The translations under genes were made by a program, and so were the position numbers. 64,000 nt of DNA, taken from contig JACJYR010000001.1 in assembly GCA_020636005.1 (NCBI GenBank), positions 1,002,001-1,066,000 on the forward strand. Reading direction: 5' to 3'. Under the pieces are notes generated by a model. The model had not been told where the DNA came from. It saw only the letters and a list, made by a program, of their open reading frames with translations, and searched no databases. Shown here one piece after another: positions 54,301 through 63,564 of this stretch (positions are counted from its first letter, which is position 1; each line of letters starts with the position of its first letter). Source of the stretch: Lewinellaceae bacterium. GTDB lineage: Bacteria; Bacteroidota; Bacteroidia; Chitinophagales; Saprospiraceae.

Positions 54301-54544
54301 CAAATGGGTTGGCGGGATCCGAGCGGTATTGTTTAAGGGTACGGCCATCAAAGCGGAAAAGCCCTTCCATGGCTGCTATCCAGGTAAAACCACCTGCATC
54401 AACATACACGTTGATAATGGTATTGGCAGAAAGACCATCCTCTTTGCCCAGCCCGTTGAACCAGATGGTACGTTGCGCTTCGGCCTTGCCCACCGAAAGG
54501 GCAAGCCATAAGACAATCAGGGCCTTTTTAAGGGTGGTGTTCAA
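51374..54544 (-). CDS. Two-component sensor: beta-propeller (Reg_prop/Y_Y_Y) LytS-type histidine kinase
   Basis: 1056 residues, start TTG at 54544 (no ATG fits; signal peptide KALIVLWLALSVGKAEAQ follows). Periplasmic part: a double beta-propeller of repeated motifs (GNLWLINGEDGLSF, QGLWVGTVQGVARY, GNLWMGTTNGLVRF), then a Y_Y_Y domain (LPHGEYTFWFFANNSDG), a membrane helix (WWFMAIVALAILSLLYAYY, about 795-815), a coiled coil with three KEAEF/Y heptads, and a LytS-like His kinase (LQMNPHFIFNSMNSINS holds the His) with ATPase motifs (PFVENAIWHGL, CSVEDNGQGR). The LytTR regulator at 56930 is the likely partner. The Dyp peroxidase gene ends 17 bp upstream. Confidence 0.92.
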   Translation of the reverse strand: MNTTLKKALIVLWLALSVGKAEAQRTIWFNGLGKEDGLSANTIINVYVDAGGFTWIAAMEGLFRFDGRTLKQYRSDPANPFALKENYITGNFFEDREHDIWFCTLTSIHCYRRKSDNFQRDTIYNNGLPILDGYRAVCLEQDSFLWVQAGDKDIYRYNIYEGSHSKPLGRPDFDISLCPGFSPDGKLKYIFSTDGGKSPGLEVFEHDGLGNLSKSPIYFSGNETDSLYIPNVIFEHDTAIWLAARSGVYKWDKKNARLTRFATANPGLNQLATYNPEQFLVSEIGQGLSLFDKKAGSFSKLEVRSLKGPNDDPGPYLEEPFYDRFGNLWLINGEDGLSFANLQKTKVRAKPKMPLFDGTKSYEFRAIVQCKDKNIWCSTFGEGVFMLDEQANVLRHYHPNNPEYNSLFGRQANHIMLDKSQGLWVGTVQGVARYSPENEKFEPVYDLNGNHVPYVVYFHQLHNGKILAATLQQGIYLAVYEGGQWRLKQIYPPSGDADYFQSIYEDSLNTIYIGHKFVEVCLFNFTSSGILEKKGIMPIPGLINGFYEGTDNNMLWIATSNGLVEMDKTNLQKPPVYYTEKDGLISKNIQSILADGSGNLWMGTTNGLVRFNVSDTSFNHFTLADGIQSTVFDVMAAMRHVDGSLWFLGNNGITIVNPDSIRPLLNSPIIQLTGIEINSTTPGDLMDKKTGATNVSEITDFERPYGDNDLLFEFVGIDYSDPAAVQLGYKMDGVNNDTVWLEKGEKGVARFPNLPHGEYTFWFFANNSDGNGIAAKSIHFTIAPHWTQTWWFMAIVALAILSLLYAYYRFRINQIKKQEEMRRKEAEFKQKEAEFRQKEAEYKLLVAETETAVLRLQMNPHFIFNSMNSINSYILKKDIETASDYLGRFAGLMRKILKYAANKYISVSEEIELLEMYCKTEAMRFEGDFEYIFKVDEALDPDETILPTMILQPFVENAIWHGLSNNNGRGRVTVRFDKRDGSLICSVEDNGQGREAARHQKSQTVKHESKALSITERRLKLLEQEEGSSSNFEIIDLKDGTGVSTGTRVVLRLPLL
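52020..52081 (-). repeat. 21-bp tandem repeat encoding three KEAEF heptads of the kinase coiled coil
   Basis: Three in-frame heptad copies (RRKEAEF, KQKEAEF, RQKEAEY) after the membrane helix. The unit is 21 bp, so copy change keeps the frame but changes linker length and helix phase. Confidence 0.8.
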
Positions 54545-54561
54545 TATGTTATTTTTTCATG

Positions 54562-56181
54562 TTACCAATATTTGCCAAGGGTGGTTTTGATGTACGAAAT
54601 AGACGGTGCGAAAAAGTAGAGGCCGCCTTTGAAGGTGACGAAAGGTTTATCGTTTGAAAATGGAACCAGATTCCCGCCCTTGCCCCATACCTTGCTATAT
54701 TGCCTGTTATATTTAGCATCCTTGCTGAGAATAGGATCTGCACCAACATCCCTGCCTCTATAGTATGGGTTGAAAAGCCACTCGTTTACGAGATCTTCAA
54801 ATTGCAGTTTGAGGTCTCCTTGAAAGGACATGAACAATAGGCCTTTATTAGATTCTGAATCGTCGTACAGCATACCCCTGCGCACTATCCTCCTGTAACT
54901 ATTCCCATCTCTGGGGTTGGCTTTTCGGATATGGGCATGGAAGGGGCACTTAAGTCCTAAATCGTCCCGCTCATAATTGAAAGTTCTTCTATCGTCATTT
55001 CTTTTATCCTCACTCTTAGTCAGAAGTGTTCCATCTTTATGCCTGCCAATTAGGAGCGCTCCAGCGTAATCTTCCGATTTTGACAATTTGACTGCGAGTT
55101 TTTTGCATGCCAAAACAAAAGCATCTGTGTCCTGTCTCAATTTCATGAATACTAAAAAACTGCCACACGAATCAGGCCCCCCTCTGTCGGGTCTCAAAAC
55201 TAAATCCAACTTGGAGGGTTCCTCCCAATTTAAGGAATTGCCAGTAATGCCAGTACTTGGAAAAAACCTTGGGTTGGACAATCCATCCTTGAAACCAAAC
55301 CATTCTCTTGAAGCATCTTTTGTCCGATCCTTGTTGAGGTACCCAGTTTCAAAAAAAGCATTCCCAAAGCCGGAAATTGATTTTTCAATTTTTTCCTTCA
55401 CCTCAATAGTTTTATTCGCCAAACTATTTCCGCCCGCATCATCTGCATCAAAAGCAACCATGAGCATAGCATGTACCTTGTCATATTGGTAGTTGTTGTT
55501 TTCATCAAGCTCTACCTCAGGCTCTATGTTTGATTCTTCTGTTCCAAAACCAGTCCCTTCCGCTAAGCCTTTCACAAATGCAGAAGTGTCATCATAACGT
55601 GAAAACGCATGGCCTTCTTCCCCGAAATACTTATATCCTGCATGGCTTATATAGAAGCATATGACAGCCCCCGATTTCTTAAGTTCCTCTAAAATTATCT
55701 GATCTTCAACTTCATTGCCTGGGTTATCAATTGCATCTTTTGATTCCAGTCGTCCCTTTTCCAAGTTTTTTTTCCGGTATTCCGAACGGTTTTTGTTGGC
55801 AGCCAGCAAATTTCCATACGCAGCCATCAAATCGGCAGCTTCCGGTTTCGGTGGCATAGCATCTTTGTGAACTGTGTTCGATTTTTTACCTGTTGCGATC
55901 TGATCCATTGCGTTTGTGAGCGGTAGTTCGGAGAGCCATTTTTTTAGATTTTTTCTTTTGGCCAGCGTATTTTGAAACGTAATGAATGCAAACACTGCGC
56001 ACTGCTTTCCATGTGGCTTAATTATATTGGCTTGCAAATCGGACAGCAGAAAAACAAATTTAGGATCGCTGTAGGTTTCTATAGAAAGTAAATCCTCTCT
56101 CCTCAAATACATTTCATATCCTTTATCAAATAAATATTCTTTGACAGCTTCACGTTGCTTATTGATAGCTTCTATATTCAT
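54562..56181 (-). CDS. Dyp-type (dye-decolourising) haem peroxidase
   Basis: 539 residues from ATG 56181 (an upstream ATG exists but the helix-rich MNIEAINKQREAVKEYLF fits as the start). Dyp enzymes oxidise substrates with H2O2 using haem. Family motifs: FGFKDGLSNP (GxxDG, Asp299 acts in catalysis), the haem-ligand region CPFHAHIRKANPRD (His415/417), RRIVRRGMLYDD (distal Arg) and LLFMSFQGDLKLQFEDLVN. No signal peptide, so cytosolic. Longer than usual at the N-terminus (about 150 extra residues, Lys-rich). 17 bp ahead of the sensor kinase gene and probably cotranscribed. Not accompanied by an encapsulin. Confidence 0.88.
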   Translation of the reverse strand: MNIEAINKQREAVKEYLFDKGYEMYLRREDLLSIETYSDPKFVFLLSDLQANIIKPHGKQCAVFAFITFQNTLAKRKNLKKWLSELPLTNAMDQIATGKKSNTVHKDAMPPKPEAADLMAAYGNLLAANKNRSEYRKKNLEKGRLESKDAIDNPGNEVEDQIILEELKKSGAVICFYISHAGYKYFGEEGHAFSRYDDTSAFVKGLAEGTGFGTEESNIEPEVELDENNNYQYDKVHAMLMVAFDADDAGGNSLANKTIEVKEKIEKSISGFGNAFFETGYLNKDRTKDASREWFGFKDGLSNPRFFPSTGITGNSLNWEEPSKLDLVLRPDRGGPDSCGSFLVFMKLRQDTDAFVLACKKLAVKLSKSEDYAGALLIGRHKDGTLLTKSEDKRNDDRRTFNYERDDLGLKCPFHAHIRKANPRDGNSYRRIVRRGMLYDDSESNKGLLFMSFQGDLKLQFEDLVNEWLFNPYYRGRDVGADPILSKDAKYNRQYSKVWGKGGNLVPFSNDKPFVTFKGGLYFFAPSISYIKTTLGKYW

Positions 56182-56301
56182 TGTTATTTTTTTTAGTAAT
56201 TGGCAGAATTTTTTTGCAGAATTGCCTGCATTCACACTCCTGTTATTCGCCCTCTACTTTATTGCTTTGGTGAAAAATGCTATTCCTTAAATCGCTACAA
56301 G

Positions 56302-56700
56302 TTACAAAGACCTCCCTGGTATAAATAAATCATTTCCTTCATGTGCTTCAGCAGGAATATTTGTATTTCTCTTGTAATAAGGAGGCCATGCGACAGCCAC
56401 TTTGTCATAATATCTTTGATGACCATTAGCGTCAAAACGATCCGCACCGTCAAGGTTTTTTACTAGCGCCAGGACAGATATAAAGTCCATACCTAAGTTG
56501 TCTGAACGATTCAATCTGACGGATACTTGCTCAAGCCTGCCAATTCCTAAAGTATTATTCTGGTTCATCACTTCTCTTATATCCTCAAAATAATAAAGCG
56601 CACCTTTTATTTTAGTGCCAGGTATTTCCGGTGAGCCTGTCGGCATTACAATTCCGTTTTCTGGATTTAACTCCAAGTTGTCAATCGTTGTCCAAGGCAT
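56302..56700 (-). CDS. Unknown 132-residue protein upstream of the Dyp peroxidase
   Basis: I do not recognise it. Starts MPWTTIDNLELNPENGIVMP; contains GTKIKGALYYFEDIREVMNQ and FISVLALVKNLDGADRFDANG and a tail with tyrosines and prolines (WPPYYKRNT). No signal peptide or membrane segment. Position 120 bp before the peroxidase start and on the same strand suggests a partner or cargo, but nothing in the sequence shows it. Confidence 0.6.
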   Translation of the reverse strand: MPWTTIDNLELNPENGIVMPTGSPEIPGTKIKGALYYFEDIREVMNQNNTLGIGRLEQVSVRLNRSDNLGMDFISVLALVKNLDGADRFDANGHQRYYDKVAVAWPPYYKRNTNIPAEAHEGNDLFIPGRSL

Positions 56701-56715
56701 GACATTAGGGTTTAA

Positions 56716-56874
56716 GTGCCGTTCTCAGGCCGAAGCCAGCACAAAGCATGTGTTGGCTTCAAGCCTAAAAAAGCTGTGAAAAATATCGTTGAAGCGGCAT
56801 TCCAAAAACTGGAAACTCACCTCAAAACACCGCTTGAAAGTAAAGACATTTTCCAAAATAAAATCCTCGGATAA
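56716..56874 (+). other. Possible 52-codon ORF or gene remnant
   Basis: From a GTG at 56716: a Lys-rich frame (GFKPKKAVKNIVEAAFQK ... ESKDIFQNKILG) ending TAA. Not recognised, opposite strand to its neighbours, no promoter seen. Could be the 3' end of a lost gene. Confidence 0.2.
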
Positions 56875-56929
56875 ACGAAACAACAGCGATGGCCAACGAA
56901 AACTACCCTTGGATGAACGAACACACCTT

Positions 56930-57688
56930 TCACAACTCCGCCAACCTCCGCAACAACTCCTCCTTGTACAACTTCGACACTGGCACCAACGTGCTGTCTT
57001 TCATCACCAAATACCCGCCATCTGTCTTTACATACCTATCCACAAAATAAAGGTTCACCAAATGCGATCGCTGCACCTGCATGAACGCCGGGTAGGGCTC
57101 AAACTGCTCAACGTACCCACCAAGGTTCAAAGAAGCGATCAAACGTTTTTTAGAACCATTGATAAAAATCTCCGTTTGGCCGCCATCGGCCTCAAACCTC
57201 ACAATGTCTTCGATCGGAACGTAGTGAATACCTTCCAGGGTGGAAACAGTGATGCGGGTAGGTAATTGCTGCTGGCGGGCTTGCTGAAAGGCTTCAAAGG
57301 CAACTTTCCATTGCTCGGTGGAGAGTTTCTCCTCGTATTTCTCATGTACCCTGCCCATTGCTTTACCGAGCGTTTCACTGGTTACGGGCTTGAGCAGGTA
57401 GTCAAGCGCCCCCGAACGGATGGCGGTGATGGCGTATTGATTGTGGGCAGTGATGAAAACGACGTAGAACGCAGGATGCCCGATTTGCTCAAGCAAGTCA
57501 AACCCCGTCCCGCCCGGCATCTCAATGTCCAGAAAAACAAGGTCTGGTTGGTGTCGTTGGATCAGGGCAAACCCTTCGGTAATATTGCTCCCGCAGGCAG
57601 CAACATTTATATCAGGATGACCTTTTTCCAACAGCTTTTTTAGTACCTCTTGACTTTGCGGCTCGTCATCTATGATGATGGCTTTCAT
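56930..57688 (-). CDS. LytTR-family response regulator
   Basis: 252 residues. Receiver domain with acidic pair (IIIDDEPQSQ), phospho-acceptor Asp (DLVFLDIEMPGGTGF), Thr (VVFITAHNQYA) and Lys (DYLLKPVTS), then a LytTR DNA-binding domain from about 150 (YVPIEDIVRFEADGGQTEIF; YPAFMQVQRSHLVNLYFVDRY). DNA-binding transcription factor, probably phosphorylated by the LytS-type kinase at 51374, although two genes lie between them. No obvious binding-site repeats recognised nearby. Confidence 0.93.
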   Translation of the reverse strand: MKAIIIDDEPQSQEVLKKLLEKGHPDINVAACGSNITEGFALIQRHQPDLVFLDIEMPGGTGFDLLEQIGHPAFYVVFITAHNQYAITAIRSGALDYLLKPVTSETLGKAMGRVHEKYEEKLSTEQWKVAFEAFQQARQQQLPTRITVSTLEGIHYVPIEDIVRFEADGGQTEIFINGSKKRLIASLNLGGYVEQFEPYPAFMQVQRSHLVNLYFVDRYVKTDGGYLVMKDSTLVPVSKLYKEELLRRLAEL

Positions 57689-57938
57689 AGGTTTAGGTGT
57701 AAAGTCAGCTTGAATATTCCCTTATCTGGAATTTTTGCGGTTATCTTTTTCAGGATGCCAAAGAATCGGCTGGATGCTTTACAGGCGAATGCAATTCGAT
57801 GGGACTACGTGCCGGATGGAGACAAATGTAAGCATTGCATTTCAACCTGTTGAATTTTTCAATAAAACTATCTGGCACCGACGAGAAGACCCTGCAATGC
57901 TGGCAGGAACCCTCTATTTGCCAATGTAAAAAAGAAAA

Positions 57939-57969
57939 ACGCCCTCTCGATCTTCCGACCGGAGGGCGT
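57939..57969 (-). terminator. Terminator of the HYR-repeat adhesin gene
   Basis: ACGCCCTC and GAGGGCGT (8 bp) with a 15 nt loop, followed on the - strand by TTTTTCTTTTTT; 24 bp after the adhesin stop. Confidence 0.75.
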
Positions 57970-57993
57970 CCCTTATATTTTAACAATCTGAAA

Positions 57994-60900
57994 TTACCTG
58001 GCTTTTACAAACCGGCGCACCACGAAAGAGTCTCCCATGCTAAGGGTCAGGAAATAGGTGCCCGGTACCCATGCCGATACATCAAAATGTTGCTCATTCT
58101 TTCCGGGTACCGAAGTCGTACGCCTGGTTTCCACAAGCTCGCCCAGGGTATTGAGCACCTGAAGTTCCGTTTCACCGTTCAAAGTGGCACCGTAGCGCAC
58201 GGTCAGCGATTCATAGGCGGGATTGGGAAAAATCTCCAACCCCGTAAGTTCGTCATCCTTTACCGCCGAAGCAGTGCCCTCACATTCCACGGTCATCACC
58301 CGGCTCACGGTACATCCGTTGGCATCGGATACGTACACGACCACCTGTGCAGCTCCCTCGCCAGCCAAAATCGTCACCGTTGAGGCATCCACATCGTTGG
58401 GTATGTCCCAGCCATTACCCGAAACCAGCCCCCAGGAATAGTTATATGGGGCAGTGCCGTTGCTCACCAAAACAGTCAAGTCGAATTCCTGCCCACAGTC
58501 CATGATGACTGGGGCGATAAAATCGGCATTAAAAGAACCATCCAGGATTTCAACGGTCAGCACATGGCTGGAGCTGTTGCCACACTCATCCGTAGCCGTA
58601 TAGGTAAAATTGTGGGACACCGTTTCACAGGTAGCATTCACGGTATGTACTGTCTCCACCGAAACTTCCCCACAATCAACGACATTGGCCACAGGCACCT
58701 GCCAGGCATCAAAGACTGATTGGGGCATGGTCAGGTAGCTTGGCATGGCACCAAAGACTGGGGCTTCCGTATCCACTACCTGGATGCTTTGGGACAAAAT
58801 AGCGCTGTTGCCGCAGGCATCGGTGGCCGTCCAGAGTCGGGTGTGCATGCCCCCGCAGTTGCCGGGTTCAAAATTGTCCACATACGTCAAAACGACATTG
58901 CTGCACGCATCAACTGCTTCCACATTGTCAAACACAATGGGGACACCGCACTGAGCTGTTTTGTCGGTGATGTTGCTGTAAAAAAATGGAGGTTCCGTGT
59001 CCATCCGGGAAATGGTTTGGGTGGCCTGCGCAGTGTTACCGCAGGCATCGGTGGCCGTCCAGGTACGGGTGGTCTGCTTGGAACCGGCACAGGATCCATT
59101 TTCCGTGAAATCGCTGTAAGAAATGCTCATTTGCGAACAAGCATCCGTTACCTGGGGGGTTCCAAAGACCATTGCCTCGCCACAGGTAATGGTTTTATCT
59201 GCCGGCACAAAACTGAAGACGGGCGGATCGGTATCAACTACTGTTATTGTTTGGGAAGCCTGGGCGCTATTGCCGCAAGCATCTGTCACCGTCCAGATGC
59301 GCACGTAGTAAAACGAACCATCACAGCCCGCCTGCGTGGTTTGATCGGTGTGGGTCATATTGATGGAGGAACATGCATCGGCAGCCTGCGGGTTGCCAAA
59401 TTCCACGGGTTCCCCACAGCCAATCGTCTTGCTCTGCGGAACGAAGCTGAAGGCCGGTGCCACATCGTCCACAATCACGATGGAACTGGAAACGGAACTG
59501 GTGTTGCCACAGGGGTCGGTAGCCGTCCAGGTGCGCATGATGGTCTGCCCGTTGCAGGGGCCATTGTTCACCACCATATCATTGAAAGTGACAGTAATGG
59601 AAGTACCGTCGGCGCAGTTATCGGTCACCACGGGATCGCCAAAAACAGGCGCCGTGCCACAGGAGATAGCGATAGGTTGCGGGATGTTGCTGAAGGCAGG
59701 CGGCTGGGCGTCGGCTTGCTTCACAATGGTTTGCGAGCAAGAGGTAGCATTGCCGCAGACGTCCGTGGCAGTCCATGTCCTGGTAAATACACTGCCGTTC
59801 AGGCAATTTTCATCCACTACATCTTCATGCGTGATGGTGAGCGCCCCACAGGCAGAGTGGCAAATGGGAATGCCGAAGGCTATATTTCCCCCACAAGTCA
59901 CGGTTTGATTTTCCGGAACATAGGCAAAAGCGATGAGATTGCCATTATTGAAACCCGGCAGCACCCAAGCACTGGTCGTTGCAGTGGCCATATTGCCGCA
60001 GTCATCCGTGGCAGTCCAGGTGCGCACGATATCGTAACCATATAAAACGCCGTTGACTTCGTGGCAATCGCCCGTACCAATAATAGAATCCTGGAAGGTG
60101 ATGGTCACACCGCCGCAGTTGTCCACGGCTACGGGATCCGGGAAAACGATGGGTTCGTCGCAGTCGAAGAACTGATCATAAGGCACGAAAGTAAAAACAG
60201 GCGGTGTTGTATCTGGCGTAGTCGTCACATCCTGCGAAAAAGAGGAAGTGTTGCCGCACAGGTCGGTCGCCGTCCAATGGCGGGTAAAGGTGAAACCTGT
60301 CACACAATCACCGACCACATTGCTATCCACGTAGCTAAGGCTGGTAGGGCCGCAGTTGTCGAATGCAACGGGGAGAACCGGAGCATCGCCACAATCCACC
60401 ATGATACTGGCCGGGTTGCCAGCATCAAAAATAGGGGCTTCCACATCAGGGCCGATGGTGAGCGTTTGGGTGGCCTGCTCCAGGTTGCCACAGTCATCGT
60501 GGGCCGTCCAGGTGCGGGTGATGGTGAAGGGCTGGCTGCAATCGCCATTGTTCATCACTTCATCTTCAAAGGATATGCTCAACCCGCCGGTGGGGCAGGT
60601 AGTTTCTGCGATTGGATCGCCGAACATGGGGTTTTGGTCGCAAGTTGCCGTCACATCCGGAGGGATGAACGTGAAGGTAATAGAGGAGGAGGAATTGACC
60701 GTAATCACCTGCTGCACGACCGTTACGTGGCCGCAGGCATCGGTGGCCGTCCAGGTGCGTATAATTTGGGACGGGGCAGGGCAAGGGCCGCCAATCTGTT
60801 CTTCCTGAAACACCAGGGTTACCGCTGAGCAGTCGGACACAGTTGGATCAACAACTGCCGGAATATCAGGGCAGTCCACTGTGACATCCGCCGGCACATT

Positions 60901-63564
60901 TGAAAGTACAGGGGCTTCATTATCCTGCACGGTGATGACCTGGGAATCCGAAACGGAGTTGCCGCAATCATCCGTGGCCGTCCACGTACGGGTAATGGTA
61001 AAGTCGCAGGAGTCGCCTGCAGTGGTTTCTTCAAAAACGATAACGACGCTGGTATCGCAGGCATCGGTGGCCGTTACACCGGCTGGATCCGGCAACATGG
61101 TACACATATCGAGGGTCACATCCGCAGGAACGCCGCTGAGGATGGGAGGAGCATTGTCCACTACCGTAAGCGTACCGACGAAGACGGTAGAATTGCCACA
61201 GTTGTCGGTGCCTGTCCAGGTGACGGTAATGGGGTCGCCGTTACACTCATTGCCCATCAGGCCCGGAAAGTCATAAGTGAACACGACGGGTTGGCTGAGA
61301 TCCGACCAGTGGCCGTCGTAGTTCAGCCAATCATCAAGGATAGCCGCTGCATTCGGATCGCTGCAATCCAGGGTAAGGTTGGTCGGTTTGACGCAGGAGG
61401 GCGGCTGGGTATCTTCGAGGGTAAAGGTAGCGCAGGTGGTAAACACATGACCGCAGGCATCCGTAGCAAAAAACGTGACGTCCACTGTACCCGTTATGTA
61501 GCCACACCCGACCTCAAAATTGGCAGGGTCATAGTCATTGGTCCAAACAACAGGGTTGCAGCCCGGCACTGAAAAAGAAGCACCTCCGTGATTGGCCAGA
61601 AAATTTGGAATACCGTTCATCCAGTTCATCAGCGTGGCTTCAAGGGTCACATCGTGGGCGGGGACAGCCACTACCCCTGGCGGCAGGTGCGGAACCTGGG
61701 TCGGCCAAACATAGCCCCCGCCAAGGTTTCCAGATACATCGGTTCCGGACACCCCGCCATTGGCCACGCCGCCGCCAAATACTACATTGGTCAGTGGGTT
61801 GGCAGTGGGTAAAAGCTCAACAGAAAAAGTAATGGTGTAAAACTGGTTTTTCTGCAAATAGCCTGAACCGGGGATGATAATATCGGTAGAGGTCCGCCCG
61901 TCGAACAGGGGATTGATCATAGGGTTGTCAGCAGCCGACGAAGCAGTGACCACCGGGGGTTCGACAACATTGACAAAGGCGCTGCCGAGGTAGGTTTGCA
62001 GGTCATCTTCCAGGAACAATTGTTTTTCAGCCCCACCATAGTTATTGACCGTGATGGAAAATTGCACGACGGTGTTGCTGATGGTGCCGCTGCCACAAGC
62101 GGTCAGGCCATAGTTATTGACGACCGTTGCAGATTTTTGTATGTCAATGAGCGGCAAGCTGGCGCAGGCTGTCGGCACTCCAGTAGGGGCCACCGAGCAG
62201 GCAAAAAGGTCGTCGTACAGACAGCGGTTGGCGCACAATTCCAGTGCAAACGGCTCCCGGCTGAGTGCCCCACCCCCTATTTTATAATATTCCACACAAA
62301 CCTGCGAAACGGGTTGGTTGCCGGAGGTTGCTTCCCACCATGCCCCGGGGCCTTGGGCGTTGCTGCCCAGGGAAACGCCCGATGCGTTGCCGGTAGCTGG
62401 CCCGCCGCCCTGACTGGAAGGGAAGCCGGTGAGAATAACGGGGTCAACACCGAGGTAGGCCGACACTATTACCCGCTCATTGTAGGCAAAAAAGGATTCC
62501 TCCAAGGAGTTCAGGCGCACTGGCACCGCCTCGTCGAGGGTGAAGCAGTAGGTGCTGCCCCCTGGCCCCACGTAGTCCCTGCCGTTGTCGAAACTGTAAC
62601 GCCCATAAGGCCTGGGCTCTTTATTGTTCAAATAAGGGGAACCACTGGCTGCTGATGGGGCCGAACTGATTTCAACAAAATGGATAGGCTCGCCCGATTC
62701 GTTGCAGAAGCCGGAATTGAACTGGTGGACCGGCGTCCCGTTGTCGAGATCCATGCGTTGGGAAGTGGTCAGTTTATTCCAGCGGCTGACCGGGGATGCA
62801 CCGTTGCAGGTAACGAGGTCATCGGCCACACATTTTACACCATCTATATATAGCGCAAAAGGTTCGGCCGTTGGCTCGGCAAATGGAACAGTCGAGTAAT
62901 ACTGGATGCAAACCTGTGTGACCGGCGCCATGGCGGAGTTGACCTCCCACCAAAGCCCGCCCACTGGATAGCCGTTGGCATCAAAGTGGACGGTCGGTGT
63001 GCCGTTGCCCATGAGCAAGGCCAAGCCGCTGCTCGCAGGGTGGTACGCACCGGTGAGATTGACGGGTGTACCGGCATTGCTGGCACTGACTGTGATATTT
63101 TCGTTGTTGGCAAAATAGGCGTGGGAACGAGTGTCCATTGAAAAAGGTACTGGCTCGCTGAAATCGAAACAGTACTCCACTCCAGAGGTGCCTGGGTTTT
63201 GGCGGGCCAGGTAGAAGGAGTTGTTGCCCCAACGGCGGGGCAGGCGGGTGTTGATAGTGTTCGGTGTTGGGGCGTTGGAGGCAGGGTTGGCGTTGATAGT
63301 GGCCGTGATGGGCGTCGTGCCGTTGCAGATGCCGAGGTTAAAATTTGCCACCGTGCCACCGCCCTGAAGGGCCTGGCGCTGTGCCGGGGTCAGCTTGTTC
63401 CAGGCACCGACCGGCACAAGGGCCACCGACGGAGGCGTCCACGACTGCAGGCCAAAGGACAAAGTAACAATTCCGGCGATCAGTGCGATTGATTGCAAGC
63501 GACTGGCCTTTCTTACCTGGTCTGTTTTCAGATGGGTTTCCTTTTGAGGGAGGATGGTGTTCAT
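57994..63564 (-). CDS. Large T9SS-secreted adhesin with HYR-like repeats
   Basis: 1856 residues. Signal peptide after a short charged start (MNTILPQKETHLKTDQVRKA then ALIAGIVTLSFGLQSW). Two related N-terminal units (AWNKLTPAQRQALQGG; RWNKLTTSQRMDLDNG, each followed by a FN.G.CN motif), then a beta-rich region, then about eleven HYR/Ig-like repeats of about 80 residues, each with a pattern like PPVFSFVPADKTITCGE followed by TRTWTATDACGN. C-terminus: PFNYSWGL-like PKD piece and a type A sorting domain (FPNPAYESLTVRYGA). Exported by T9SS, likely surface adhesin. Repeats are diverged at the DNA level, so recent expansion is not evident. Function by analogy only. Confidence 0.88.
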   Translation of the reverse strand: MNTILPQKETHLKTDQVRKASRLQSIALIAGIVTLSFGLQSWTPPSVALVPVGAWNKLTPAQRQALQGGGTVANFNLGICNGTTPITATINANPASNAPTPNTINTRLPRRWGNNSFYLARQNPGTSGVEYCFDFSEPVPFSMDTRSHAYFANNENITVSASNAGTPVNLTGAYHPASSGLALLMGNGTPTVHFDANGYPVGGLWWEVNSAMAPVTQVCIQYYSTVPFAEPTAEPFALYIDGVKCVADDLVTCNGASPVSRWNKLTTSQRMDLDNGTPVHQFNSGFCNESGEPIHFVEISSAPSAASGSPYLNNKEPRPYGRYSFDNGRDYVGPGGSTYCFTLDEAVPVRLNSLEESFFAYNERVIVSAYLGVDPVILTGFPSSQGGGPATGNASGVSLGSNAQGPGAWWEATSGNQPVSQVCVEYYKIGGGALSREPFALELCANRCLYDDLFACSVAPTGVPTACASLPLIDIQKSATVVNNYGLTACGSGTISNTVVQFSITVNNYGGAEKQLFLEDDLQTYLGSAFVNVVEPPVVTASSAADNPMINPLFDGRTSTDIIIPGSGYLQKNQFYTITFSVELLPTANPLTNVVFGGGVANGGVSGTDVSGNLGGGYVWPTQVPHLPPGVVAVPAHDVTLEATLMNWMNGIPNFLANHGGASFSVPGCNPVVWTNDYDPANFEVGCGYITGTVDVTFFATDACGHVFTTCATFTLEDTQPPSCVKPTNLTLDCSDPNAAAILDDWLNYDGHWSDLSQPVVFTYDFPGLMGNECNGDPITVTWTGTDNCGNSTVFVGTLTVVDNAPPILSGVPADVTLDMCTMLPDPAGVTATDACDTSVVIVFEETTAGDSCDFTITRTWTATDDCGNSVSDSQVITVQDNEAPVLSNVPADVTVDCPDIPAVVDPTVSDCSAVTLVFQEEQIGGPCPAPSQIIRTWTATDACGHVTVVQQVITVNSSSSITFTFIPPDVTATCDQNPMFGDPIAETTCPTGGLSISFEDEVMNNGDCSQPFTITRTWTAHDDCGNLEQATQTLTIGPDVEAPIFDAGNPASIMVDCGDAPVLPVAFDNCGPTSLSYVDSNVVGDCVTGFTFTRHWTATDLCGNTSSFSQDVTTTPDTTPPVFTFVPYDQFFDCDEPIVFPDPVAVDNCGGVTITFQDSIIGTGDCHEVNGVLYGYDIVRTWTATDDCGNMATATTSAWVLPGFNNGNLIAFAYVPENQTVTCGGNIAFGIPICHSACGALTITHEDVVDENCLNGSVFTRTWTATDVCGNATSCSQTIVKQADAQPPAFSNIPQPIAISCGTAPVFGDPVVTDNCADGTSITVTFNDMVVNNGPCNGQTIMRTWTATDPCGNTSSVSSSIVIVDDVAPAFSFVPQSKTIGCGEPVEFGNPQAADACSSINMTHTDQTTQAGCDGSFYYVRIWTVTDACGNSAQASQTITVVDTDPPVFSFVPADKTITCGEAMVFGTPQVTDACSQMSISYSDFTENGSCAGSKQTTRTWTATDACGNTAQATQTISRMDTEPPFFYSNITDKTAQCGVPIVFDNVEAVDACSNVVLTYVDNFEPGNCGGMHTRLWTATDACGNSAILSQSIQVVDTEAPVFGAMPSYLTMPQSVFDAWQVPVANVVDCGEVSVETVHTVNATCETVSHNFTYTATDECGNSSSHVLTVEILDGSFNADFIAPVIMDCGQEFDLTVLVSNGTAPYNYSWGLVSGNGWDIPNDVDASTVTILAGEGAAQVVVYVSDANGCTVSRVMTVECEGTASAVKDDELTGLEIFPNPAYESLTVRYGATLNGETELQVLNTLGELVETRRTTSVPGKNEQHFDVSAWVPGTYFLTLSMGDSFVVRRFVKAR

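Noticed and set aside
57994..63564. Regular repeats at DNA level as a CRISPR or tandem satellite
   Set aside because: The periodicity is the protein domain repeat of the adhesin, diverged in DNA and in frame.
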